Shown here: positions 46,212 to 55,090 of the stretch, in pieces
Layout: every line of letters starts with the position of its first letter
Position numbering within the stretch: the stretch's first letter is position 1
DNA from: Sulfurovaceae bacterium
GTDB taxonomy: Bacteria; Campylobacterota; Campylobacteria; Campylobacterales; Sulfurovaceae
NCBI GenBank assembly: GCA_028714675.1
Contig: JAQTLV010000002.1
Coordinates: 227,908 to 291,907 of the forward strand
Length of the DNA: 64,000 nucleotides
Reading direction: 5' to 3'
Program-made: the position numbers and the translations under genes
Notes under the pieces: generated by a model
What the model saw: only the letters and a program-made list of their open reading frames with translations
Told to the model about the DNA's origin: nothing
Databases searched by the model: none

Positions 46212-48032
46212 ATGAAAGATGTTATAGAGTGGTTTAAAGAAAATGGCGGCATCAAGGTTATAGACAAAGAGCTTGATGTTGAACTAGAAATCCCACATAT
46301 TGCATATCTTGAGATAAAAAAAGAAAATTCAAAACCACTATTTTTTACAAAACCTATTTCCAAAAGACTTGGTATAACATATGATATACCAGTATTTATG
46401 AATCTTTTTGCAAGCAAAGAGTTGACAGAAGATATATTTGGAACACATCCTGATATTATTGCAAAAAATATCGAATGGTTACTAAAAATGAAACCGCCAA
46501 AAGGTATTTTAGAAAAACTAAAAATGTTACCAAAGCTTTGGAAACTAAAAAGCGTATTTCCTAAAAGATTAACAATTAGAGGCGAGTGTCAAGAGATAGT
46601 TTTAAAGGGCGATGATATAGATTTAGACAAGTTGCCTATCCTAAAAACTTGGGAACTTGATGGCGGTAGATTTATAACCATGGGGCAAACTTATACAAAA
46701 AGCCTTGATGGCAGTATCCAAAATCTTGGAATGTATCGTTTGCAACAATATGACAAAAAAAGCTTAGGTATGCATTGGCAAATACACAAAGATGGAGCCC
46801 ATTTTTTCAATGACTATGCAAAAGCAGGTAAAAAAATGCCAGTATCTATTGCTATAGGAGGAGATCCACTATATATTTGGTGTGGACAAGCTCCAATGCC
46901 TTATGGTATGTTTGAGCTTATGCTTTATGGTCTGATTCGCGGAGAAAAGGCAAAATTAGTCAAATCAATTACAAATGATATATATATTCCAACAGATGTA
47001 GATATTGTTATAGAGGGATTTGTGGATCCAACCATGAGGAAAGTAGAAGGTCCTTTCGGAGATCATACAGGATATTATACACTTCCAGAAGAGTTTCCCG
47101 TCGTTGAGATAACTGCCATTACCATGAAGAAAAAACCTATTTTTCATGCAACGGTTGTTGGAAAGCCACCGCTTGAAGATAAATATATGGGCTGGGGAAC
47201 AGAGAGGGTATTTTTGCCACTTCTAAAACCTATGGCACCAGAACTCATTGATTATCATATGCCAGAAAATGGGGTATTTCATAATCTCATAATGTCAAAA
47301 ATGAAAACACTCTACAAAGGGCATGCTATGCAGTTTATGCATGCTTTTTGGGGAGTAGGACAGATGAGTTTTGTTAAGCACGCTATATTTATTGATGGAA
47401 ATGCACCAGATTTGACATCTTATAAAGAGATTACAAAATATATCTTAGATAGATTAGATACAGAAAAGATATTTATCTCAAGAGGCATATTAGACCATTT
47501 AGATCACTCATCAAATGAGCAGTTTGTAGGTGGAAAACTTGGTATTGATGCAACTGGCGATAAGGTTGAGAGAAAAATTGACTTAATTAGTGATGAAGAA
47601 CTATTAGAAAAAATAAAGGCTATTGATACACAAGTCATAGATTTAAAACAGTTTATGACTGATAGTTCCAATCCAATTTGTGTAGTATCTGTAAATAAAA
47701 CAGATTCAATGAAAAAACTGTTTGCTAAATTAGAATCTCTATCAAAACATATATCCATTTTGATAGTTGTAGATCATAAAAATAATGACCTAAAATATCC
47801 ATATATGCTTATTTGGAGAGTAGTAAATAATATTGATGCTTCTAGAGACATAGAGTTAAAGCCATTTATTCTTATAGATGGCACAACGAAGAGTGAAGTC
47901 GACGGATTTCATAGAGAGTGGCCACAAGATACACTTTGCACAAAAGAAGTGTTAGATAAACTAAAAAAAGATAGTTTGGTCAATTTTGATGATGAATTGA
48001 TAAGAAAATTTGGGCTTTTGGCATTTAATTAA
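46212..48032 (+). CDS. UbiD-family decarboxylase
   Basis: The 606-residue protein shows the UbiD core, with ITMGQTYTKSLDGSIQNLGMYR (split at about residues 156-177), MHWQIHKDGAHFF, VEGPFGDHTGYYTLPEEFP and the prenyl-FMN-related ARG-equivalent segment. Such enzymes use prenyl-FMN, made by UbiX, to decarboxylate aromatic acids. In menaquinone-only bacteria a UbiD homologue decarboxylates a naphthoate intermediate, and I infer that role here. ubiX is encoded about 4 kb further on. Confidence 0.9.
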   Translation: MKDVIEWFKENGGIKVIDKELDVELEIPHIAYLEIKKENSKPLFFTKPISKRLGITYDIPVFMNLFASKELTEDIFGTHPDIIAKNIEWLLKMKPPKGILEKLKMLPKLWKLKSVFPKRLTIRGECQEIVLKGDDIDLDKLPILKTWELDGGRFITMGQTYTKSLDGSIQNLGMYRLQQYDKKSLGMHWQIHKDGAHFFNDYAKAGKKMPVSIAIGGDPLYIWCGQAPMPYGMFELMLYGLIRGEKAKLVKSITNDIYIPTDVDIVIEGFVDPTMRKVEGPFGDHTGYYTLPEEFPVVEITAITMKKKPIFHATVVGKPPLEDKYMGWGTERVFLPLLKPMAPELIDYHMPENGVFHNLIMSKMKTLYKGHAMQFMHAFWGVGQMSFVKHAIFIDGNAPDLTSYKEITKYILDRLDTEKIFISRGILDHLDHSSNEQFVGGKLGIDATGDKVERKIDLISDEELLEKIKAIDTQVIDLKQFMTDSSNPICVVSVNKTDSMKKLFAKLESLSKHISILIVVDHKNNDLKYPYMLIWRVVNNIDASRDIELKPFILIDGTTKSEVDGFHREWPQDTLCTKEVLDKLKKDSLVNFDDELIRKFGLLAFN

Positions 48033-48080
48033 TCAAATATTTTAATTTCATTTTCTGTGTTTAAAATAAGTTTTGGTGTG

Positions 48081-48096
48081 ATACTATGTATAGTAT
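48081..48096. repeat. Small inverted repeat upstream of YtxH-type gene pair
   Basis: ATACTA (48081-48086), TGTA, TAGTAT (48091-48096) lies 27 nt before the ATG at 48123, in the promoter region. It could be an operator. It is short and AT-rich, so chance is possible. Confidence 0.3.
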
Positions 48097-48122
48097 GAGA
48101 TTTAGTTCAAAGTGAGGTCGAG

Positions 48123-48440
48123 ATGGATAATCAAGTTTTAATATGGCTTATTGGCGTGATTGCTTTTTGTATGGTCTTTATGATGGTTATCTTTGTGTTG
48201 ATTGGTATATATGCAGTAAAAATAATGAAGCATACAAATAGTCTTTTGGTTTCTTCACAAAATAATCTTACTCGTTTATCCACTCAAGCAGAGCAAACTA
48301 TAAATGATATAAAAACGGAGACCAAGATACTTGCATATCAAGTTTCAGGCGATATTTCAAAATTAACAGTTGCTACTTTTTTGGTTGGATCTTTATACAA
48401 ATTTTTAAATAAAAAGCTTAATTCGGAGAGTACAAAATGA
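48123..48440 (+). CDS. Small bitopic membrane protein, DUF948-like
   Basis: The 105-residue product has one N-terminal transmembrane helix (about 4-34) followed by a helical segment resembling DUF948-type phage-shock or envelope proteins. No catalytic motif is present. GAGGTCGAG precedes the ATG, and its stop overlaps the next start by 4 bp, so the pair is co-translated. Confidence 0.65.
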   Translation: MDNQVLIWLIGVIAFCMVFMMVIFVLIGIYAVKIMKHTNSLLVSSQNNLTRLSTQAEQTINDIKTETKILAYQVSGDISKLTVATFLVGSLYKFLNKKLNSESTK

Positions 48441-48742
48441 ATGAAAATAGTTATATAAAATTTTTACTAGGAACAGTAATAGGTGGCTTGGGTGCATATT
48501 ATGCACTAAAACATCAAGATGAAATAATGGATAAAATTCATCAATTAGAAGAAGAGTATAAAGCGGATTCTGATAAGTTTGTAGAGTCAGCAAAAGATAA
48601 ATTACATGCATTGACAAAAAGTATACAATCAAAACTTGAGGAATTCAGGGGTGATGCCATAGAGAATAAAAATGAAAGCATAGATGCAATAATGGAAGAG
48701 TTAAACCATCTACGCAAAGAAGTTGCAAAGTTTAAAGCTTAG
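48437..48742 (+). CDS. YtxH-like small membrane protein
   Basis: The 101-residue product has a short glycine-containing N-terminal membrane segment (FLLGTVIGGLGAYYALK, about 9-25) and a charged helical tail, the YtxH-like layout. Function unknown; members are linked to general stress in other bacteria. It overlaps the convergent transporter gene by 11 bp. Confidence 0.65.
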   Translation: MNENSYIKFLLGTVIGGLGAYYALKHQDEIMDKIHQLEEEYKADSDKFVESAKDKLHALTKSIQSKLEEFRGDAIENKNESIDAIMEELNHLRKEVAKFKA

Positions 48743-49811
48743 AATGAATATATCCATGCTTCAATACTCTTAAAAGAGTAGTGGCAAATGCAACAATAGC
48801 AGGACCCAAGATAACACCCCAAAATCCAAATGTATTCAAGCCTGCTATTATGGCGAAAAAAATTAAAAAATCATTAACTGGTTTATGCCCACTTTTGAGT
48901 GTTTTGCTTAATAGGTGGTTAATTTTTTTCAAAACAAGAAGTCTAACTATATTGTCTATGAAAAATGAGATCATCGCCCATGAATATATAAATATAATTA
49001 TCGCACTTATTATATTTCCATTAAAAAATTCTTTTAAAGCTATCGGTATCCAAATCAATGTTGTTCCCAAGAGTGGTATTATGGATGTTACTGATATCAT
49101 CAAGCCTAAAATCCATGAATTGTATCCATCGAAAAAGCTAATAAATATTCCAAATGCAATTCCTTGCAATAAAGCAATACTTATGAGTGTATAAAATCCA
49201 GTAGCGGTAGTAGAGATTAAATCTTGTGCAAATTCTTGAATTATGGATCGTTTGATGGGTATTATTGGCACTATTGTCAAAATCAAAGACTTTTGATACC
49301 ACGTAAGCAAAAAGAAAAATATAACAATTAAAATCATATCTACCATCGCTTTTAAAAATCCCAGCAAAGTGTTGCCAAAGTTAATGGCAATAGTTGAATA
49401 TATTTTATCTTTATTTACTATTAATTGTTGGCTAAGGGTTTTCAATGGTTTTTCAAGCCATTGCATAGAATCTGGTATAAGAGACAATATATGCTCTAAT
49501 TGTTGATAAAATGAAACAATCATTTTTATAATTTCTTGTGGATTTGTAGCTATATAATATGTAAAAAATAAAATTGGAATAAATAAGATTGTTATTAAAA
49601 TTATGGTTTCAATTGTAGCCGTGGCAATAGCAATTTTATCAGAAGATTTAAAATATTTTTGAAAATATTTCTCAAAATGTAAATGAATAGGGCTAAATGC
49701 AATTACAAGCAAAAGTGCTACAAAAAAACTTTTTAAAAATGGATAAAAAAGCCAACCAAATATTCCAATTGTAATAATAATTATAACTCTTACAAATAAT
49801 TTTTGTTCCAT
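48732..49811 (-). CDS. AI-2E/PerM-family transporter
   Basis: The 359-residue protein has about eight membrane segments and the family motif region SVTSIIPLLGTTLIWIP (about 245-261). A following GFWGVILGPAIVAFATTLL lies near the C-terminus. The family includes exporters of autoinducer-2 and Na+/H+-type antiporters, so the substrate is not predictable. GGAGATG precedes the ATG. Confidence 0.88.
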   Translation of the reverse strand: MEQKLFVRVIIIITIGIFGWLFYPFLKSFFVALLLVIAFSPIHLHFEKYFQKYFKSSDKIAIATATIETIILITILFIPILFFTYYIATNPQEIIKMIVSFYQQLEHILSLIPDSMQWLEKPLKTLSQQLIVNKDKIYSTIAINFGNTLLGFLKAMVDMILIVIFFFLLTWYQKSLILTIVPIIPIKRSIIQEFAQDLISTTATGFYTLISIALLQGIAFGIFISFFDGYNSWILGLMISVTSIIPLLGTTLIWIPIALKEFFNGNIISAIIIFIYSWAMISFFIDNIVRLLVLKKINHLLSKTLKSGHKPVNDFLIFFAIIAGLNTFGFWGVILGPAIVAFATTLLRVLKHGYIHSKL

Positions 49812-49924
49812 TACATCTCCGATTTTTAAAATGAATATATGAATGTTTGTATTGTGTTAGATTGTACTTTTTTCGGTATTCAATGTGACTTAAGTTATAT
49901 AAAATGATGTAAAATTTTTATTTT

Positions 49925-50545
49925 TTAATCAATTAAATTGGTAAAAAAACGAGCTCTTTTGGTCATATCGTCAGAATTCCAAATATCGCTAATGATTGCT
50001 ATCATATCAGGTTTGTATTGAAGCAATGTTGCTACATTGTCCTTATTTATACCACCTATGGCACAAATAGGTATATTTAAGTCTTTTTTGGCTTTTTTTA
50101 TAATCTCTAAATCAATTATTTTTGCATTTGGTTTTGTTGGGGAGCTAAAACATGCTCCAAATGCTACATAATCAGCACCAATTTTTTGCATATCTTTTGC
50201 CATTTCAAGACTATCATAACATGATACCCCTAGGATGCCTTTGAAATTTCTTCTAACCTCTTTTATATTATCATAATCATCTTTTCCTATATGAAGTCCA
50301 TCAAGATTTAGTTTTATGGCAATATCAACTCTATCATTTAAAACAAATAAAGCATTGCATTTACGACATAATTTTTGTAATTTTAATGATATGTCTTCAA
50401 TTTTTTTATCATCGTTTATTTTATCTCTAAGTTGGACTATATTCGCACCACCATGCAGTACTTGTTCAATAGATTGGAGAATTTTATCATTTGGAGTGAG
50501 TTTATTATCAGTAATTACATATAAACCATTTAATAGATTGTTCAT
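49925..50545 (-). CDS. thiE: Thiamine phosphate synthase ThiE
   Basis: The 206-residue TIM-barrel enzyme has GANIVQLRDKINDDKKI (about 33-49), LNDRVDIAIKLNLDGLHIGKDD (about 69-90), LGVSCYDSLEMA and ICAIGGINKDNVATLL. It joins HMP-PP and THZ-P to make thiamine phosphate. The start codon is ATG at 50545, and the gene faces away from the peroxiredoxin. No other thiamine gene or visible TPP riboswitch lies beside it. Confidence 0.94.
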   Translation of the reverse strand: MNNLLNGLYVITDNKLTPNDKILQSIEQVLHGGANIVQLRDKINDDKKIEDISLKLQKLCRKCNALFVLNDRVDIAIKLNLDGLHIGKDDYDNIKEVRRNFKGILGVSCYDSLEMAKDMQKIGADYVAFGACFSSPTKPNAKIIDLEIIKKAKKDLNIPICAIGGINKDNVATLLQYKPDMIAIISDIWNSDDMTKRARFFTNLID

Positions 50546-50685
50546 TAAAATACTTTGATTTTTAATGATAATTATATCTTATTTTTTATGCCATAAATTT
50601 CAATAGAGACAAAATTAATCTCAATTTTATCTTTTTACGATATAGTTTACTTATTAATAAAAATTATTAAAAAGGAAATTCATAG

Positions 50686-51282
50686 ATGTTGGTTACAAAA
50701 AAAGCTCCAGATTTTACAGCTACAGCGGTATTGGCGAACGGTTCAATAGTAGAAAACTTTAATCTTTATAAAAATTTAGGATCAAAAGGTGCAGTTGTAT
50801 TTTTTTATCCACTTGATTTTACATTTGTTTGCCCAAGTGAAATAATTGCATTTTCACATAGAATAGATGATTTTACAAGTAGAGGCATAAATGTTATTGG
50901 TGTATCGGTTGATAGTCAGTTTTCACACTTTGCATGGAGAGAAACTCCAGTTGAAAATGGCGGGATAGGTAGAATAAAATATCCACTAGTTGCAGACCTT
51001 AATAAGCAAATTAGTAGAGATTTTGATGTATTATTTAATGATTCTGTTGCTCTTAGAGGATCTTTTCTTTTAGATGCTGACGGGACTGTTAGACATGCAG
51101 TTATTAACGATTTGCCACTTGGTAGAAATATCGATGAAATGATTAGAATGGTTGATACAATGATATTTACAAATGAGCATGGTGAAGTTTGCCCAGCTGG
51201 TTGGCAAAAAGGCGACGAAGGAATGAAAGCTGACACAAAAGGTGTTGCGGAGTATTTGGCTAAAAATGCTTCAAAGCTTTAA
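50686..51282 (+). CDS. 2-Cys peroxiredoxin (AhpC/TSA)
   Basis: The 198-residue thioredoxin-fold enzyme has the peroxidatic cysteine in YPLDFTFVCPSEI (about 42-54) and the resolving cysteine in EVCPAGW (about 167-173), with the AhpC-type WREtP region and DADGTVRH loop. It reduces H2O2 and organic peroxides. AAAAGGAAA precedes the ATG. A Fur/PerR-type regulator follows 26 bp later, suggesting peroxide-responsive control. Confidence 0.95.
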   Translation: MLVTKKAPDFTATAVLANGSIVENFNLYKNLGSKGAVVFFYPLDFTFVCPSEIIAFSHRIDDFTSRGINVIGVSVDSQFSHFAWRETPVENGGIGRIKYPLVADLNKQISRDFDVLFNDSVALRGSFLLDADGTVRHAVINDLPLGRNIDEMIRMVDTMIFTNEHGEVCPAGWQKGDEGMKADTKGVAEYLAKNASKL

Positions 51283-51308
51283 CTATTAATTTATAAAAAG
51301 GATGCATA

Positions 51309-51731
51309 ATGAAAAATTACATGTCTATTTTGAAAGATAATGGGCTAAAAGCAACTTTTCAGAGGATGCATATACTTGAAGTGATAGGTATGTATGGACA
51401 TAAAGACGTGGATGAAATTTATGCTGAAGTAGTAAAGACGCATCCATCCATATCTTTGGCAACAGTGTATAAAAATATTTTAATCATGAGTCAAAATAAT
51501 GTTTTGGTAGAAGTTCCACTCATAGGAAGAAAAGCAAAATTTGAAATTAAAAAAGACTGCCATGTTCATTTGATATGCAAAGAGTGTGGGAGTATTGAGG
51601 ATGAAGATATTGATCTTGTAGATATAAACTCATTAAAAGAAGTTTTATCCAACAAAAACTTTCTTTACTCAGGTCAAGAACTCAATGTTTATGGTACCTG
51701 TAGCAACTGTAGCAGCATTAAAGTATCATAA
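51309..51731 (+). CDS. Fur-family regulator, PerR-like
   Basis: The 140-residue protein has a winged-helix N-terminus (KATFQRMHILEVI, SISLATVYKNI) and metal-binding C-terminal domain with HVHLICKECGSIED and a second CXXC pair (GTCSNCSSI) that form a structural zinc site. Pairing with a peroxiredoxin makes a PerR-type peroxide sensor more likely than an iron-only Fur. It would repress the adjoining peroxiredoxin in the absence of peroxide. This assignment is by context and not sequence-proven. Confidence 0.82.
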   Translation: MKNYMSILKDNGLKATFQRMHILEVIGMYGHKDVDEIYAEVVKTHPSISLATVYKNILIMSQNNVLVEVPLIGRKAKFEIKKDCHVHLICKECGSIEDEDIDLVDINSLKEVLSNKNFLYSGQELNVYGTCSNCSSIKVS

Positions 51732-51781
51732 CTTACTACTTTCGAAGAGCAAGTCTCTTTGAAAAACAATCTACTATATTG

Positions 51782-51787
51782 TATAAT
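51782..51787 (+). promoter_or_regulatory. -10 box upstream of ubiX
   Basis: TTGTATAAT lies about 29 nt before the ubiX ATG at 51817, with a weak GGGA ribosome site between. It separates ubiX-coaD-tmk-hisS from the Fur-type regulator. Confidence 0.45.
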
Positions 51788-51816
51788 TAATATTAATTTT
51801 TTATTTTGGGATTTTT

Positions 51817-52350
51817 ATGAAATTAGCTCTAGCTATTACTGGTGCAAGTGGTATTGGTCTTGCCAATAGATTTATCGAATTATTGCCTGACACAATAGAG
51901 CTTCATGTGGTAACATCAAAAAATTCTACTATAGTTTCAATGTGTGAAAACAAAAAGATTTTTTTTCATGATGACAATAATATAGCTTCATCAATATCAT
52001 CAGGTTCCTTTGGTATAGACAAAACTATTATATTGCCATGCAGTATGAATACTTTGGCTAAGATTGCTTGTGGCATAGCAGATAATTTGCCAACTAGAAT
52101 AGCATCAGTTGCACTAAAAGAGCGAAAAACACTTATTTTGGCTCCAAGAGAAATGCCATATTCTACAATTGCATTAGAGAATATGCACAAACTTTCACTT
52201 TTGGGGGCTATTATTTCTCCACCAGTTATGGCATACTATTCTGATATTAAAACACTTGAAGATATGGAAAATTTTTTAGTGGGTAAGTGGTATGATGCAC
52301 TCGGAATAGAACACAATATTTATAAAAGATGGGGTAATCATGACAAATAG
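51817..52350 (+). CDS. ubiX: Flavin prenyltransferase UbiX
   Basis: The 177-residue protein has the UbiX nucleotide-binding start LALAITGASGIGLANRFI, then IILPCSMNTLAKIACGIADNL and VLAPREMPYSTIALENM-type segments. It makes prenyl-FMN, the cofactor of UbiD-type decarboxylases such as the one at 46212-48032. Its 3' end overlaps coaD by 11 bp. Confidence 0.93.
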   Translation: MKLALAITGASGIGLANRFIELLPDTIELHVVTSKNSTIVSMCENKKIFFHDDNNIASSISSGSFGIDKTIILPCSMNTLAKIACGIADNLPTRIASVALKERKTLILAPREMPYSTIALENMHKLSLLGAIISPPVMAYYSDIKTLEDMENFLVGKWYDALGIEHNIYKRWGNHDK

Positions 52351-52828
52351 TATAAAAAGAGCTATATATCCTGGGACCTTTGATCCTATCACAAATGGTC
52401 ATCTCGATATCATCAAAAGAGCTTGTAATATGTTTGATGAAGTCGTGGTAGCCGTTGCTTCTAGTGATGAAAAAAAACCAGTTTTTGATTTAGAAACTAG
52501 AATAGCAATGATAAAAGCAGTAACTACGAGTTTCCCAAAAATTAAAGTTGTAGGTTTCAATACACTTCTAGTTAGTCTATCGAATGAGTTGGATGCAAAT
52601 ATTATAATTAGAGGCTTGAGAGCAGTTAGTGATTTTGAATATGAACTTCAGATGGGATATGCAAATTCATCCCTTAAAAAAGAACTAGAAACTATCTATT
52701 TGATGCCAAGTTTAAGCAATGCTTTTATAAGCTCTTCTGTCGTTAGGTCTCTTTTGAAGTTTGATGGGAAGATTGATCATTTGGTTCCACCAGAAGTTGT
52801 GCAATACATCAAAACACAGGGACTTTGA
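52340..52828 (+). CDS. coaD: Phosphopantetheine adenylyltransferase CoaD
   Basis: The 162-residue nucleotidyltransferase shows AIYPGTFDPITNGHLDIIKRA (the TxGH motif, about 8-28), DANIIIRGLRAVSDFEYE (about 84-101) and SNAFISSSVVRSLLKFDG (about 125-142). It makes dephospho-CoA in CoA synthesis. It overlaps ubiX upstream and meets tmk as TGATG. Confidence 0.95.
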   Translation: MTNSIKRAIYPGTFDPITNGHLDIIKRACNMFDEVVVAVASSDEKKPVFDLETRIAMIKAVTTSFPKIKVVGFNTLLVSLSNELDANIIIRGLRAVSDFEYELQMGYANSSLKKELETIYLMPSLSNAFISSSVVRSLLKFDGKIDHLVPPEVVQYIKTQGL

Positions 52829-53409
52829 TGTATATTATATTTGAAGGTATTGATACATGTGGGAAGAGTACACAGATTGAACTTTTGAAAGAAAAGTATA
52901 ACGACATAGTTTTTACATTTGAGCCTGGAGGAACGGAATTAGGAAAAAAGATTAGAGAAATTTTACTTAATGGTCATTTGGATTCAAAAAGAGCTGAAAT
53001 TTTACTTTTTTTAGCTGATCGCGCAGAACATTTTGAGAGTGTTATAAAACCAAATTTAGATAATATAATTATTTCAGACAGAGGATTTATTTCTGGAATG
53101 GCTTATGCTATGGCAAATAATGATATTGGGTTTGATGAACTTTTGAAGCTCAATATTTTCTCTTTGCAAGGAATATTGCCAGAAAAAATAATACTTTTTA
53201 TAATCGATAAAGATAATTTAGAGTTAAGATTAGGGCAAAAAGGAATGGATAAGATTGAACAAAGAGGAATAGAGTATTTATTGAGTGTTCAGCAATTTAT
53301 GAAAGATATTGTCGTCAAATTAGGCATACCATTTTTGGAAATCAATGCAACAGATGATATGGAATCAATAAACAGACAAATAAAGAATTTTATATGGGAG
53401 CAAAAATGA
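52828..53409 (+). CDS. tmk: Thymidylate kinase Tmk
   Basis: The 193-residue kinase opens with a P-loop, YIIFEGIDTCGKSTQIELLK, and has TFEPGGTELGKKIR, AEILLFLADRAEHFE and SDRGFISGMAYA. It phosphorylates dTMP to dTDP. The ATG at 52828 overlaps the coaD stop; an in-frame TTG one codon earlier is less likely. The 3' end overlaps hisS as ATGA. Confidence 0.95.
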   Translation: MYIIFEGIDTCGKSTQIELLKEKYNDIVFTFEPGGTELGKKIREILLNGHLDSKRAEILLFLADRAEHFESVIKPNLDNIIISDRGFISGMAYAMANNDIGFDELLKLNIFSLQGILPEKIILFIIDKDNLELRLGQKGMDKIEQRGIEYLLSVQQFMKDIVVKLGIPFLEINATDDMESINRQIKNFIWEQK

Positions 53410-54626
53410 TAAATCCTTTGCGAGGAATGAAAGATTTAATTTTTGAAGATAGTCAAAAATTTGTACATATAGTAACCACTGCAATAAAAATTTCGAAAAA
53501 TTATGGCTATAGCTATATAGAGATACCAATTTTAGAAGAAACAGCACTATTTAAGCGTTCTGTTGGCGAGAGCAGTGATATAGTTGGTAAAGAGATGTAT
53601 CAATTTCAAGACAAGGGCGATAATGATGTATGTATGCGTCCAGAAGGCACAGCTGGTATAGTTAGGGCTTTTATTTCAAACAAGCTTGATCGTCAAGATA
53701 GTACATTTAGATTTTACTACTATGGACCTATGTTTAGATATGAAAGACCTCAAAAAGGAAGACTGAGATCTTTTCATCAATTTGGTTGTGAGAGTTTCGG
53801 AGAGGCAAGTGTATATGAAGATTTTATGATTATTTGTATGATAAAAGACATATTTAATGCCTTAGATATCAACTTTGCACTAAAAATAAATTCTCTTGGA
53901 TGCAAGGATTGTATGCCGCCATATAGAGTAAAGTTAGTATCTTTTTTAAGTGATATAAAAGATGAGCTTTGTGAAGATTGTAAAAGAAGAATTGATATTA
54001 ATCCTATAAGAGTGCTTGATTGTAAGATAGAAAGATGCCAGAGTATGCTTTGCAATTCACCAAAATTGATAGATAATTTGTGTGAAGTTTGCGATAGTGA
54101 TTTTGAAAAATTAAAATCACTTCTTGATAGCGTAAATATCGAATATGAATGCGATACAAATCTAGTTCGTGGACTTGATTATTACAACAAAACAGCATTT
54201 GAATTTATAAGTAGCGAAATAGGCTCTCAATCAGCAATTGCTGGTGGCGGAAGATATGATAGACTTGTAGAATTTTTAGATGGCAAGAGTACACCTGCAA
54301 TTGGTTTTGCTATAGGGATTGAGAGAATTATGGATTTAGTTCAATTGCCACAAGCAAAAAGAGAAGGATTTTATCTAGGCTCAATGAATGAAAAAGGCAT
54401 AGAGAATCTTTGCGCAATTAGCCTAAATTTGGTAAAAAATAATAAAGTTACTTTAGAATACAAAGTCAAAAGCTTAAAGTCTCACCTCAAATCTGCTGAT
54501 AAAATTGGTGCAAAAATTATAATTTTTATAGGTGATGATGAGCTGGCAAATGAGACACTCTGGATAAAAGATTTAGAGACAAAAGAGGAAAAAATCATCA
54601 GAATAGATGAACTTGAATTTTCATAG
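53406..54626 (+). CDS. hisS: Histidyl-tRNA synthetase HisS
   Basis: The 406-residue class II synthetase has a MINPLRGMKDL start, RYERPQKGRLRSFHQFGCE (motif 2) and LVRGLDYYNKTAFEF, and GGGRYDRLVEFLDGKSTP. It charges tRNA-His. Several CxxC pairs (GCKDC, LCEDC, LCEVC) lie in the central insertion (about 165-235) and may bind zinc, which is not universal in HisS. ATG at 53406 after GGGAG is preferred over ATG 53394. Confidence 0.96.
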   Translation: MINPLRGMKDLIFEDSQKFVHIVTTAIKISKNYGYSYIEIPILEETALFKRSVGESSDIVGKEMYQFQDKGDNDVCMRPEGTAGIVRAFISNKLDRQDSTFRFYYYGPMFRYERPQKGRLRSFHQFGCESFGEASVYEDFMIICMIKDIFNALDINFALKINSLGCKDCMPPYRVKLVSFLSDIKDELCEDCKRRIDINPIRVLDCKIERCQSMLCNSPKLIDNLCEVCDSDFEKLKSLLDSVNIEYECDTNLVRGLDYYNKTAFEFISSEIGSQSAIAGGGRYDRLVEFLDGKSTPAIGFAIGIERIMDLVQLPQAKREGFYLGSMNEKGIENLCAISLNLVKNNKVTLEYKVKSLKSHLKSADKIGAKIIIFIGDDELANETLWIKDLETKEEKIIRIDELEFS

Positions 54627-54627
54627 C

Positions 54628-54656
54628 AGAGTATTTGAGTGTTTTAAAAATACTCT
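54628..54656 (+). terminator. Probable hisS terminator
   Basis: AGAGTATTT (54628-54636), an 11-nt loop, AAATACTCT (54648-54656), then TTTTA. The 9-bp stem starts 2 nt after the hisS stop and the 3' arm overlaps the last codons of the convergent gene. The short T-tract fits an intrinsic terminator. Confidence 0.65.
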
Positions 54657-55090
54657 TTTATGATATTTGGTAAATTTCTTACAGTATAGTTCGCTTTTGC
54701 ACTAAATGCATCAAAAATAGGTTTGCTTGCTGGGAATTCGCTAGATAACTTCTCGTAAGCATCTATTTTCTCTAAAAAATATAATTTAAATTGTTCTAGT
54801 ACTTTTTGCATATTTTCTTTATCACTCGCATATCCCATTAATTGCTCAAACATTCTTTTTCTTGGAGAGATAGCAATGGACTCTCCACTAAGAGTTGCAA
54901 TTTCTTTCAAATCCCATCTTGTTACATAAACTCCATTTAGGCTTGGTGCCATAAGTAATTTATACAAAGCCTCCGTATAACTTGGATAGTCTTTTAAGTC
55001 ATTGTTGGTTTCGCATTCACCAGATATGCAAAAATCTTCGCCGATTTTTAGATTTTCAAACTCTTGCTTTAGTTCTTCATATGATTTCAT
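54644..55090 (-). CDS. Unknown 148-residue protein at end of Mo-enzyme operon
   Basis: The soluble, helical, acidic protein has a MKSYEELKQEFENLKIGEDFC N-terminus (split at about residue 21) and cysteines in FCISGECETNN. It has no recognisable motif. It starts with ATGA inside the stop of the ferredoxin gene, so it belongs to the same operon and may serve the Mo-enzyme system as an assembly or regulatory factor. I do not recognise a family. Confidence 0.7.
   Translation of the reverse strand: MKSYEELKQEFENLKIGEDFCISGECETNNDLKDYPSYTEALYKLLMAPSLNGVYVTRWDLKEIATLSGESIAISPRKRMFEQLMGYASDKENMQKVLEQFKLYFLEKIDAYEKLSSEFPASKPIFDAFSAKANYTVRNLPNIIKEYF

Noticed and set aside
50620..50685. PerR/Fur box upstream of the peroxiredoxin
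   Set aside because: TTATTAATAAAAATTATTAA-like sequence is only generically AT-rich; I could not identify a convincing symmetric operator.
51741..51763. Imperfect hairpin after the Fur-type gene as a terminator
   Set aside because: The stem TTCGAAGAG/CTCTTTGAA has a mismatch and is followed by A, not T, residues.
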